Source: Eisenibacter elegans DSM 3317 (lineage in GTDB: Bacteria; Bacteroidota; Bacteroidia; Cytophagales; Microscillaceae). From it: a stretch of 64,000 bases of DNA. Below the pieces are notes generated by a model that searched no databases, was not told where the DNA came from, and was given only the letters and a program-made list of their open reading frames with translations. Both the position numbers and the translations under genes were made by a program. Positions 27,901 through 35,495 of the stretch are shown in pieces. The stretch's first letter is position 1; each line of letters starts with the position of its first letter. Location: contig NZ_KE387152.1 in NCBI RefSeq assembly GCF_000430505.1, forward strand, positions 261,413 through 325,412. Direction: 5' to 3'.

Positions 27901-28202
27901 GCTTTACAGCCATTCGGGGCAACTGCCAAGATAGCTTCACACAAGAGCTCCTGATAGAAGACAATCTCAGCGCCTTACCCAATGTAATTACTCCCAATGG
28001 TGACGGCAGAAATGATACTTTTGTCTTACCCAATCGTTCGGGGTATAGCATCAAAATCTATAACCGATGGGGGCAAGAAGTTTTTAGCAGTGATGCCTAC
28101 AACAATGACTGGGGAACCAATGCCAATACGGGTACTTACTACTATGTACTCCGCTCTCCGCAAGGGGTTTCGTGTAAGGGCTGGATAGAGGTCGTCAAAT
28201 GA
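24918..28202 (+). CDS. large secreted protein with type IX (CHU_C) sorting domain
   Basis: 1094 residues. A signal peptide (about 1-24) ends near GLWAQ. Residues about 35-270 contain LIENQGQWPEEVRF, typical of the DUF7948 domain. Residues about 270-760 hold SBBP-type beta-propeller repeats, each with a Tyr-Leu-Gly-Gly-like turn (LLYATYLGGSQAE, RASTYVGGNEND, LLWSTYFGGNGFD). Two PKD-like Ig domains follow (about 775-860 and 950-1010). The C-terminus LPNVITPNGDGRNDTF and YNRWGQEVF is the gliding-motility-associated type B tail, which directs export by the type IX system and attachment to the surface. Role in adhesion or gliding is inferred from the architecture. Confidence 0.88.
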   Translation: MKHLSFLLYLWAIGLAASQGLWAQATTAIHTEMPATLIENQGQWPEEVRFRVSLPGGFIFLKNNSLQYSLYDSRALEAMHAPSQPNRQAPTLVADAVNVAPGQIQAHGVVVVFEGASPTPRLVAKNAHTVSHHFLLGQNATQAKSAKAYQAVRYEAIYPGISLDFELSEQGTPKYTWMVAAQADPSQIILNYQHSQGIYIAPDGTLRIRTGVGEIVEAAPRSFQTINGQRQAVSTAWVLLDGQRATLQLGSYDAEHPLEIDPELIFSTYSGSIPDNWGSTATFDLVDNFYLGGIVFGTNFPVTVGAFRVSFSGEIDVVVMKFDPTGRTLLYATYLGGSQAEFPHSLVVNQQNELVIFGTTSSLNFPTTATAFSRNFQTGTVGANFPVMGGINYLNGSDLFVSILSSNGANLRASTYVGGNENDGLNLSAQVSIRNYGDQFRGEVIVDEQNNVYIASTTNSFDFPTLGAFKTTREGLQDAVLLKLNPDLSALLWSTYFGGNGFDAAYSLRLSSNGELYVVGGTRSTNLPTQPGAWLSNALGNDDGYVLRLSNTGTLIQCSYLGTSEADQAFLLDLDAQDNVYVLGQTLGNYPRVGEVYFNQRGKQFLHQLDKNLQNTGFSTVFGAGRDVPDITFTAFLVNECGNIYISGWGGAINDNGRVSGVRTNGLPTTIDAFRRNTDGNDFYLLILSAQAQRLLYGSFFGSVGGRGNHVDGGTCRFNKRGVIFHAACACSPSGSANTNEFPTTPGVWSRFNRSTNCNAVAFKFDTQALVPDFQIINPNTLNPITAGCLPLSVILRYTGTSASRVVWRLSDGTSLGSGNEIRYTFTDPGTFTILLDAFNDAACVTNARIDKQLVVLGAAVSISPDQDLCRGESVQLEAFSPKALSYRWSPTTGLSNPNIANPVASPTQDTRYTVTVQDTDGCDISNTVNIRLIAPVSADFAIVAEGECAQQTAVTFQNNTDADTFFWDMGDGTVLNGAAPERYVYAQGGNYQIRFTAIRGNCQDSFTQELLIEDNLSALPNVITPNGDGRNDTFVLPNRSGYSIKIYNRWGQEVFSSDAYNNDWGTNANTGTYYYVLRSPQGVSCKGWIEVVK

Positions 28203-28230
28203 AGAGCAGCTCAGCGGTGTGTTAGGGAAT

Positions 28231-28440
28231 TATATCCAATCAAAATTAGTTTGGAAAATGTATGTGCCACACTACACCACTGGACATAATAAGCTGAGGC
28301 CTCATTTTGGAGGTAAAATGAGACTTAACCCATAGGTTTAACTATGGGGTTTGAAAAACGTCCAGTGGCGTGTGCTGAAAGGCCTTGGCTATCAAAAAAT
28401 CAACGTCAGTGAAGCCCCAAACCAAGTACACCTTGGTATA
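28231..28440. repeat. family B interspersed repeat, copy B1 (interrupted by A5)
   Basis: The left end TATATCCAATCAAAATTAG and the right end CCAAGTACACCTTGGTATA are inverted versions of each other. The left arm and the right half line up with the intact copy B2 at 34.1 kb, but are separated by the family A copy A5. Confidence 0.7.
28273..28372. repeat. family A interspersed repeat, copy A5 nested in family B
   Basis: About 100 bp, from TACACCACTGGACAT to AACGTCCAGTGGCGTG. The interior has GAGGCCTCATTTTGG and the hairpin CCCATAG/CTATGGG, matching A3 with a paired base change. It is shorter than A3 because the first hairpin is missing. Confidence 0.75.
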
Positions 28441-28485
28441 ATGGCACAAAATACCTGTTTAAACACATAATGAACTTCTGATTTT

Positions 28486-29127
28486 ATGACTACACTTCCC
28501 AAACTCCGCATCGATATTGTCTCTGATGTGGTTTGTCCGTGGTGTTATGTAGGGCGCAGGCGTATGGCCAAGGCGCTGGCACAGATCCAAACACCTTACG
28601 AACTACAGATTCATTGGCGGCCTTTCGAACTCAATGGCCAGTTGCCGGCCACAGGCCTTCCATTCAAACCATATATGTTGCAGAAGTTTGGCAGTGAGGC
28701 ACAGCTCGAAGCGATGCTTGCTCAGATGACCCAAGTGGGAGAAACAGAAGATATTGACTTCCGCTTCGACCTTGTGGGCTATGCCCCCAATACTTTTGAA
28801 GCACACCGCCTACTCTGGTGGGCGGCTACTCATAACCAACAAGAGGCCTTGGCCGAAGCGCTCTTTGCAGCATATTTCACCCAAGGGCAAGATGTGGGCA
28901 ATCGTGATACCCTCATCAGCATTGCGGCTGGAGTAGGGCTGACTGAAGCTGAAGCTTTTCTACAAAGCACAGAAGGCCTGCGTGAAGTTCGACACGAGCA
29001 ACAGGCTTACCAACGGGCCGGTATCCGAAGTGTGCCGGCTTATATCCTGAATGAAAAATACTTAATCCAAGGAGCACAACCACCAGCACTCTTCTTAGAG
29101 ACCTTTGAGAAGGTTTTGGCAGAATAA
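28486..29127 (+). CDS. DsbA-family (FrnE-like) oxidoreductase
   Basis: 213 residues with no signal peptide, so cytoplasmic. The active site DVVCPWCYVGRRRM has the Cys-x-x-Cys of thioredoxin-fold DsbA/FrnE proteins. FNGAPNTFEAHR-like (here GYAPNTFEAHRLLWWA), YFTQGQDVGNRDTL and GIRSVPAYILNEKYLIQGAQ complete the family pattern; the Ser-Val-Pro contains the cis-proline. These proteins act in thiol-disulfide exchange or as isomerases; the substrate is unknown. It lies between family A/B repeats and a heptamer array, apparently as a single gene. Confidence 0.88.
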   Translation: MTTLPKLRIDIVSDVVCPWCYVGRRRMAKALAQIQTPYELQIHWRPFELNGQLPATGLPFKPYMLQKFGSEAQLEAMLAQMTQVGETEDIDFRFDLVGYAPNTFEAHRLLWWAATHNQQEALAEALFAAYFTQGQDVGNRDTLISIAAGVGLTEAEAFLQSTEGLREVRHEQQAYQRAGIRSVPAYILNEKYLIQGAQPPALFLETFEKVLAE

Positions 29128-29130
29128 ACC

Positions 29131-29205
29131 GATTTACGATTTGGGATTTGGGATTTACGATTTACAATTCGTCCATCGTCCATCCCAAATCATCAATCGT
29201 CCGTC
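29131..29205. repeat. heptamer array between convergent genes
   Basis: Five 7-bp units run in tandem at 29131-29165 (GATTTAC, GATTTGG, GATTTGG, GATTTAC, GATTTAC). Five more follow at 29171-29205 in reversed form (GTCCATC, GTCCATC, CCAAATC, ATCAATC, GTCCGTC). The stretch separates the FrnE-like stop from the stop of the OmpA gene. Confidence 0.75.
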
Positions 29206-29206
29206 G

Positions 29207-31303
29207 TTAGATTAGTTTGATTTCGAACTCCACCCTTCGGTTGATGCGGCGGTCATCCTCATTATTTTCCTGTACAATAGGTCGGGAGCTGCCATACCCT
29301 TCGGCCTCTATCCTGTCTGGGCGGAGCTTACCGCGCTCTACGATATAATCTCGGATAGCTTGCGCACGCTTCTGTGAGAGGGCTAAGTTGGCGTTAGGGT
29401 CTCCTGTACCGTCAGTATGGCCAGAGATTTTCAGCCCTAGGCGCGGATGGTCTACCAAGAACGTAACCAATTTATCGAGGTCGCGTTTCATTTCGGGTGT
29501 TACATCCCATTTCCCCCCTTCAAACTTGACTGTACTAAACTCCCACTTCTTAAATTTCATCGAAGGGGTAGACACATTGATGACCGTATCGCCTTTGAGC
29601 AAAAACTCCCGTTCGACCCTGAAAAAGTCTTCTCCTGTGATGATGATAAGATAATTGTTATTCTTAATCAGGTCAAATTGGTAAGAGCCATCAGGTCGGA
29701 GGTATTTGGGAGCCACTTCTATGCCATTGTCAAGGTCTATGATGGAGACAATACCGGTGAAGGCCTCACCCGTGATCGAATCCGTAACCACTCCGGCGAT
29801 GGTTACATCGGCCAGTGGCTGGGCTTCCATCGGGAGCGGAAAGGTGTAGAGATTCATTGAGTTGACCGTATCCTTAAGCTCTTCGACATAAAAAGTATCA
29901 AGCTTGGCAAAGTAGAGGTACTCCGACCGATCGTCTATCGTAAAATAATATTCGTTGGTGGCTTGGTTGATAAGCGGTCCAGTATTGCGTGGCTCGTTCC
30001 AGTAGTGTATGGTATCTTTTGGGGTAATGAGGGTCGCCCTTCGGGAGAGGTAGATATCAAAATTACCAAACCCAAAAAGCTGGCCATTGGAACTAAAATA
30101 GAGTACGTGGTGCTTGGGGTGATAAAAGGGGCTGATTTCGCTTTGGCGCGTATTGATGACCGGTCCCATATTGCGCGCCCGCGCCCAAGACTTCCCGTCC
30201 CAAGAGCCATCAACAGCCCGCTGTTTGAAGGTATAATAAATGTCCGACATCCCGAAGCCCCCTAGGCGATCAGAGGCAAAGTAGAGGGTATCTTCTGAGT
30301 GGGAGAGGCTTGGGTGAGAGTCCCAAGTCATACTATTGACATTGCTGCCTAGGTTTCGCACATTGACCCACTGCCCCTTATCATTCAGCTCAGCCATATA
30401 CAAGTCGCAGTTGCCGAAGCCGTCGGGCGCTTCGCAGCGCGAGAAGTAGATGGTCTTGCCATCCTTTGAGAGGCAGGCCGAACCTTCGTTATAGTCGGAA
30501 TTGAGCGCTGTCAGGGGCTCTGCCCGTGTCCATTTGACGGTGTCAATGACGGAGCCTTCATCCGTTTTGACGATATAGGCCGTATCAGCCTTGGAGGAGA
30601 TATAGAGGTCCTCGTCCATCCGACGACGCATATTCTGACGGTTGTTAGAAGCCACATCCATCACAGAGCCTTTGCGCTGAGAGGTGAAAATCAGGATAAC
30701 ACGGCCATCGGAGCGGCGGGTGATGGTGGGGCCATAGTCGCTGTAAGGCGAATTGACTTCCTTGCCGATGGCGTTTTGAATGCCCACAGGCACAAAAAGC
30801 GTATCGATAGCCTTTCGGGCCTGAATCATTTCGTAATAGTGCTCCAAGGGCAGGTAGCGGTCGCGTTCGTTGGTCGTGAGCGAGTCATAAAAACGCATCA
30901 ATTTCTCAGGGTCACGGCTGCGGTGATGCTTGAGCACGTACTGATAACAACCCTTGGCTTGGGCAGTATAGCCCAAGGCCTCGGCGGCCTTACCCAAACG
31001 CCATAGCAGGTAAGTGTCTTTGTAAAAATTTTCAATCCCAAAATTGGCTACATAATCATAAAGCGCTGCGTGCATATTGACCAAATCGTCGGCTTTCTCA
31101 AACTTTTCGATGCTTTGCAGGCCAGCAGCAGACTGGTAGTAGTTCACCCGATTGAGATTGGGAAAGTGTACCAAGGGTTTGGTACGGTCGGTCAAAGTGG
31201 CAGATTTTAAGTCTACATCATCAGGCTGGTTTTTGGTTTTTTTCTGGGCATAGCTTGTCCCCGCTACCCCTAAGGCATAAAAAAAACAAGGCATATAAGC
31301 CAT
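29207..31303 (-). CDS. OmpA-family outer membrane protein with PD40 repeats
   Basis: 698 residues from the ATG at 31303, which gives a hydrophobic leader ending AGTSYAQ; a TTG at 31369 would add a long basic N-terminus. TPR-like helices occupy about 80-165. PD40/WD40-like repeats follow (KDGKTIYFSRCEAPDGFGNC, SEDTLYFASDRLGGFG, HVLYFSSNGQLFGFG), then a carboxypeptidase-like beta domain. The C-terminal OmpA domain has ISGHTDGTGDPNANLALSQK and DRRINRRVEFEI, which bind peptidoglycan. Such proteins anchor the outer membrane in Bacteroidota and resemble PorE-type proteins of the type IX system; the link to that system is inference. Confidence 0.88.
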   Translation of the reverse strand: MAYMPCFFYALGVAGTSYAQKKTKNQPDDVDLKSATLTDRTKPLVHFPNLNRVNYYQSAAGLQSIEKFEKADDLVNMHAALYDYVANFGIENFYKDTYLLWRLGKAAEALGYTAQAKGCYQYVLKHHRSRDPEKLMRFYDSLTTNERDRYLPLEHYYEMIQARKAIDTLFVPVGIQNAIGKEVNSPYSDYGPTITRRSDGRVILIFTSQRKGSVMDVASNNRQNMRRRMDEDLYISSKADTAYIVKTDEGSVIDTVKWTRAEPLTALNSDYNEGSACLSKDGKTIYFSRCEAPDGFGNCDLYMAELNDKGQWVNVRNLGSNVNSMTWDSHPSLSHSEDTLYFASDRLGGFGMSDIYYTFKQRAVDGSWDGKSWARARNMGPVINTRQSEISPFYHPKHHVLYFSSNGQLFGFGNFDIYLSRRATLITPKDTIHYWNEPRNTGPLINQATNEYYFTIDDRSEYLYFAKLDTFYVEELKDTVNSMNLYTFPLPMEAQPLADVTIAGVVTDSITGEAFTGIVSIIDLDNGIEVAPKYLRPDGSYQFDLIKNNNYLIIITGEDFFRVEREFLLKGDTVINVSTPSMKFKKWEFSTVKFEGGKWDVTPEMKRDLDKLVTFLVDHPRLGLKISGHTDGTGDPNANLALSQKRAQAIRDYIVERGKLRPDRIEAEGYGSSRPIVQENNEDDRRINRRVEFEIKLI

Positions 31304-31545
31304 AATCGCTTCATTTCCATAGCGTTTGTGTCTGCTTAGCTGTTTTGGGTTTTGGTTTATTCTCTTCAATTAACGTACTTTGCATGCTAAAGTATACACA
31401 AAGTATCCGACCAAGCTGGGCAACTGCCAAAAGTACACATTTTTGTCCGAACATTGCTTTGGCACATCACTTGAGAAAACCGAATATGTATCAGGTGGTT
31501 TTGCTAAATTTATGCCAAAACCCATTAACGGCACGCAAATACAAT

Positions 31546-34053
31546 ATGCACAATTCAAAGAATTCATATTTCAACACCCTGCTTTTGAACGAAGATAACG
31601 AAGACACCCTCGACAATGTAATGCCTTTGCTCTCTTTTGATGAAGAAGATAGCGCCGACGACGAAGCGCTCAATGGTCTAGATCATCTACCTATACTCCC
31701 CCTCAAAAATGCGGTGCTATTCCCCGGAGTAGTGTTGCCGGTAACGGTTACCCGCTCTCGCGCCATCAAACTTATCAAGCAAGTATATAAAGAAAGCCGT
31801 TATCTGGGCGTAATTGCACAGCAAAACCCCCAACTCGAAGATGAACCCAACGCCAAAGATTTGTACCAAGTAGGTACGATCGGCTATATCCTCAAGATGT
31901 TGGTGTTGCCCGACGGCAACATCACGGTCATCCTTCAAGGCAAGAACCGCTTTGAGGTAGCCAAATTTTATGATGAGGGTAAGTTTATTGAAGCCGATAT
32001 AGAGGCGCTTTCGGAGCAGTTTCCGGCCAAAAGCAACAAGCAAAACAAGGCCCTGATGCGCTCGCTCAAAGAATCAGCGCTCAAAATCCTTAAACTCAAC
32101 CCCGAAATTCCGCAAGAGGCACAGATAGCCATCGAGAATATCGAGAACCTCAATTTCTTGACACACTTCTTGGCCTCTAATGTCAATGCCGAAACAAGCG
32201 AAAAGCAGGATATCCTCGAAACAGATGACGGCACCGAGCGCGCTACCAAGCTCCTAGGCTTGATGATGCGCGATATCCAACTGCTCGAAATAAAACAGGA
32301 TATTCAGAACAAGGTCAACTCTGACATTGATCAACAACAACGCGACTACTTCTTGCGCCAACAAATACGCGTGCTCCAAGAAGAACTAGGCGACGGTGTA
32401 TCAGCAGATGAAGAGCTAGCCTCACTCCGCGAGAAAGCCCGCAAGAAAAAATGGCCACGAGAAGTAGCCTTACATTTTGAAAAGGAGCTGGACAAGGTGC
32501 AGCGTATGAGCCCTATGTCTGCGGAGTATCCCGTAGCCATCAACTATGTAGAGCTATTGGTAGAGCTGCCTTGGAATCAGTACACAGAGGACAACTTCGA
32601 CCTTGACCGAGCCAAAAAAATTCTGGATAAAGACCACTACGGTCTCGAAAAAGTAAAAGAACGTATCATTGAGTATTTGGCCGTACTCAAACTCAAAAAC
32701 GACCTACGCGGCCCTATCCTATGCCTCTACGGCCCTCCGGGCGTAGGCAAAACCTCCTTGGGGCGCTCTATCGCCACTGCCCTTGGACGGAAGTATACGC
32801 GCTTGTCTTTAGGGGGGCTACACGATGAGGCCGAAATACGCGGCCACCGCAAAACCTACATCGGCGCGATGCCCGGGAAGCTGATCCAGAACATCAAACG
32901 GGCGCAATCCTCAAATCCTGTATTCATCTTGGACGAAATCGACAAGGTTTCGTCAGATATGCGTGGAGATCCAGCATCGGCTCTGCTCGAAGTGCTTGAC
33001 CCAGAGCAGAATAACAGCTTTATGGACAATTACCTCGACCTACCCTACGACTTGTCGAAGGTGCTCTTCATTGCTACGGCCAACAGCCTCGATACCATTC
33101 ACCCAGCCCTGCGTGACCGAATGGAAATCATTGAAGTTACGGGCTATACCCTCGAAGAGAAAATCGAAATAGCCAAAAAACACCTTATCCCCAAGCAACG
33201 CAAAGAACACGGTCTTCATCCCAAAGATGTCAAAATAGACAACAAGGCCATCCGCAAGGTCATTGAGGGCTACACCCGTGAGTCGGGAGTCCGTAACTTA
33301 GAGCGCCAAATGGGGGCTTTGTTACGAAAAGCAGCCAAATCGATTGTGATGGGCGAGAAATATGAAAAAACCATCCGCGAGAAAGATGTTCCCGTGCTGT
33401 TGGGGGCTGAGATATTTGACAAAGAAATCTACGAGACCGAAACCGTCGCCGGAATTGTTACGGGGCTGGCTTGGACACCCGTGGGCGGGGAAATATTGGT
33501 CATCGAGTCGAACCTCAGCCGGGGCAAAGGCCGCCTGATTACCTCGGGCTACCTAGGAGAGGTGATGAAAGAATCTGCCACTACAGCGCTTTCTTTCCTC
33601 AAATCTATCGCCGAAGAGCTCTCGATTGATTACCGCGTTTTTGAGCATTTTGACTTACACATACACGTTCCCGCCGGTGCTGTACCCAAGGACGGCCCCT
33701 CTGCCGGTATTACTATTCTGGTGTCTTTGGCCTCGGTCTTTACCCAACGCAAAATCAAAGAGCGCCTCGCAATGACTGGTGAAATCACCCTGCGTGGCAG
33801 GGTATTGCCTGTGGGTGGTATCAAAGAGAAAATCTTGGCCGCACGCCGTGCCGGAATTACGGAGATTATCTTGTGTAGCAAAAATAAACGCGACATCGAA
33901 GAAATCAACGCCGACTACCTCAAAGAGCTGACCATCCACTACGTAGATTATGCTCACGAAGTCCTCGAAATAGCCCTGTTGCCCGAAAAGGTGCAGAAAA
34001 CCATCAATCTCAGCATCATAGAGCCCAATGCGGCGCTAAGCAAAACAGAGTAA
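31546..34053 (+). CDS. lon: ATP-dependent protease Lon
   Basis: 835 residues from the ATG at 31546, which fits the usual Lon length; the open frame back to 31345 is not typical of the family. The N-terminal LON substrate domain starts near LPILPLKNAVLFPGVVLPV. The AAA+ module has LYGPPGVGKTSLGRS and FILDEIDKV. The protease domain has the catalytic Ser in PKDGPSAGIT and the Lys in VGGIKEKILAARR. It degrades misfolded and regulatory proteins in the cytoplasm. It has a long leader of about 175 bp or more, and ends in a strong hairpin terminator. Confidence 0.97.
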   Translation: MHNSKNSYFNTLLLNEDNEDTLDNVMPLLSFDEEDSADDEALNGLDHLPILPLKNAVLFPGVVLPVTVTRSRAIKLIKQVYKESRYLGVIAQQNPQLEDEPNAKDLYQVGTIGYILKMLVLPDGNITVILQGKNRFEVAKFYDEGKFIEADIEALSEQFPAKSNKQNKALMRSLKESALKILKLNPEIPQEAQIAIENIENLNFLTHFLASNVNAETSEKQDILETDDGTERATKLLGLMMRDIQLLEIKQDIQNKVNSDIDQQQRDYFLRQQIRVLQEELGDGVSADEELASLREKARKKKWPREVALHFEKELDKVQRMSPMSAEYPVAINYVELLVELPWNQYTEDNFDLDRAKKILDKDHYGLEKVKERIIEYLAVLKLKNDLRGPILCLYGPPGVGKTSLGRSIATALGRKYTRLSLGGLHDEAEIRGHRKTYIGAMPGKLIQNIKRAQSSNPVFILDEIDKVSSDMRGDPASALLEVLDPEQNNSFMDNYLDLPYDLSKVLFIATANSLDTIHPALRDRMEIIEVTGYTLEEKIEIAKKHLIPKQRKEHGLHPKDVKIDNKAIRKVIEGYTRESGVRNLERQMGALLRKAAKSIVMGEKYEKTIREKDVPVLLGAEIFDKEIYETETVAGIVTGLAWTPVGGEILVIESNLSRGKGRLITSGYLGEVMKESATTALSFLKSIAEELSIDYRVFEHFDLHIHVPAGAVPKDGPSAGITILVSLASVFTQRKIKERLAMTGEITLRGRVLPVGGIKEKILAARRAGITEIILCSKNKRDIEEINADYLKELTIHYVDYAHEVLEIALLPEKVQKTINLSIIEPNAALSKTE

Positions 34054-34058
34054 GCAAC

Positions 34059-34102
34059 AACAGCCTTTCTAAGCTTCCAAACTTAGAAAGGCTGTTTTAT
34101 TT
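34059..34102 (+). terminator. intrinsic terminator after lon
   Basis: Arms AACAGCCTTTCTAAG (34059-34073) and CTTAGAAAGGCTGTT (34082-34096) pair perfectly over 15 bp with an 8-base loop, followed by a short T-rich run. It ends directly before repeat B2. Confidence 0.85.
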
Positions 34103-34106
34103 GGGC

Positions 34107-34207
34107 ATCCCCAATCAAAATTGGTTTGGGAAATGTATACCCTGAAAATCCTCGATAATCAAAAAAATCAAATCCTGTCCATCCTCAAACCAAGTGAATC
34201 TTGGTAC
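34107..34207. repeat. family B interspersed repeat, intact copy B2
   Basis: About 101 bp between the lon terminator and the convergent gene at 34240. The left arm is CCCAATCAAAATTGGTTTGG. The right end CAAACCAAGTGAATCTTGGT is its inverted partner. Confidence 0.7.
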
Positions 34208-34239
34208 AAATGTGTGTTGGCATCAAGCACCATATCCCC

Positions 34240-35265
34240 TCAATCAATTACTTCAAACGAGAGTACATCAAGCAGTACATCATTGAAGATCACCTCTACC
34301 TTCCACGAGCCTCTGGGGCTATCAGGTTTGAGGTCTAGGGTGCTGTGTGCTCTATACCAGCCAAGGGCGATGGTCGGTTCTATCTTTAGGACAGGGTTGC
34401 GCTCTAGGCTGCCATCGGGGCGGAGCCAACGCCACTGTATTTTACCTGAGCGCTCCTTGGCAATCAAATCCCAAAAAGAATAGCTGATTACCCGTGTGTC
34501 TCGACTGATAGAAAACTGGGTTTTATTATTTTGGGGTGTTTTGCGGTCGTCTTTACCAAGGAGGGTGGTCAGCTGTGTACGGAAATGCCCATAACTGACT
34601 TTGAGCGGGGTGCTTTGTTTTTTGACCTCATCGACCAAAACATCAACGCGCCACCCATCGCTCACCGACATAGTCAGGGGCAAGGGCAGGACGAGTTGTG
34701 CGTAGACTGTCGTGCGGCTTCCGTCTTTATTGATTTCGCATTCGTGTCTGGTATAAAGTTGGCCTTGGGGGTCGTATATTTCTAGCGCCAGCGTGTGTTG
34801 TCGCTGTACCTTGGTCAGGCTGACGGCAATGCCGATAGAAGTTTGGAGGAACAGGCGAACTTCTTTGACGCTGGCTGTCATCACATTTGCCCCGGCTAGC
34901 TCTAAAACACCGGAGGGGTTGCGCGGGCTGAGCTGGTCGTTGAGCGCTACCTGTATCTGCCCGGCATAGGGCACAGGCTTGGAAGGGTTCAATACCTGAT
35001 AGGCAACGAAAAAAAATAAGGGCGCAGCAACGGCCAATACCAGCAATAGGTTACGGCGTTGTGTGGCCTTGAGGGCTTTTTGTTGGCGCTCTGTTTCTAA
35101 AATTCTGTAAGCATCTTCCACCTTGGAAGGTTCAATACCGAGACCATCGGCCATACGCTTGACATCAGAAAGGTTGAGTTTTTGTTGCTCGTCTTGAGAA
35201 AGTCGGTGCGCCAACTCGATGATGCGTTGCAGGTCTTTGTCGTTGATTTGTTGAGAAGAGGGCAT
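34240..35265 (-). CDS. membrane-anchored protein with DUF2914-like C-terminus
   Basis: 341 residues. The N-terminal 60 form a soluble helical segment (LAHRLSQDEQQKLNLSDVKR, MADGLGIEPSKVEDAYRILE). One membrane helix lies at about 72-92 (NLLLVLAVAAPLFFFVAYQV). The remaining 250 residues are predicted beta-rich and extracytoplasmic. The last part, IQWRWLRPDGSLERN, LGWYRAHSTLDLKPDSPRGS and WKVEVIFNDVLLDVLSFEV, resembles the DUF2914 beta-sandwich, where a Trp-Arg-Ser region precedes a Gly-x-Trp-x-Val strand. That family match is tentative. Divergent from thiL; no functional partner is visible. Confidence 0.7.
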   Translation of the reverse strand: MPSSQQINDKDLQRIIELAHRLSQDEQQKLNLSDVKRMADGLGIEPSKVEDAYRILETERQQKALKATQRRNLLLVLAVAAPLFFFVAYQVLNPSKPVPYAGQIQVALNDQLSPRNPSGVLELAGANVMTASVKEVRLFLQTSIGIAVSLTKVQRQHTLALEIYDPQGQLYTRHECEINKDGSRTTVYAQLVLPLPLTMSVSDGWRVDVLVDEVKKQSTPLKVSYGHFRTQLTTLLGKDDRKTPQNNKTQFSISRDTRVISYSFWDLIAKERSGKIQWRWLRPDGSLERNPVLKIEPTIALGWYRAHSTLDLKPDSPRGSWKVEVIFNDVLLDVLSFEVID

Positions 35266-35408
35266 AGGCTCGTACAGTTAGTAGGGAGGTGAAAATAGGG
35301 TAGATGGTCAATAAAATAACACAAAAACAAATCCAATCAACCAGCGCTATACGATGGAGGAAAAGAGGTGCGGCGTTGGTGGGGATGTTACTAGGACGTT
35401 TTTTTGCG

Positions 35409-35416
35409 TACCTTTG
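35409..35416 (+). promoter_or_regulatory. candidate -7 promoter element for thiL
   Basis: TACCTTTG fits TAnnTTTG, 80 bp upstream of the thiL ATG at 35496. No TTG stands at the expected -33 distance. It supports the 35496 start over the longer open frame from 35304. Confidence 0.35.
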
Positions 35417-35495
35417 TTTTGTATTTGTCCAGCGCAAACCGTCGGGGACAATAAGACACCCATATCAAATATCGATTAGTTCAAAAAACAGCTAT

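Noticed and set aside
29131-29205. CRISPR array
   Set aside because: Units are 7 bp in direct tandem without spacers, and no cas gene is present.
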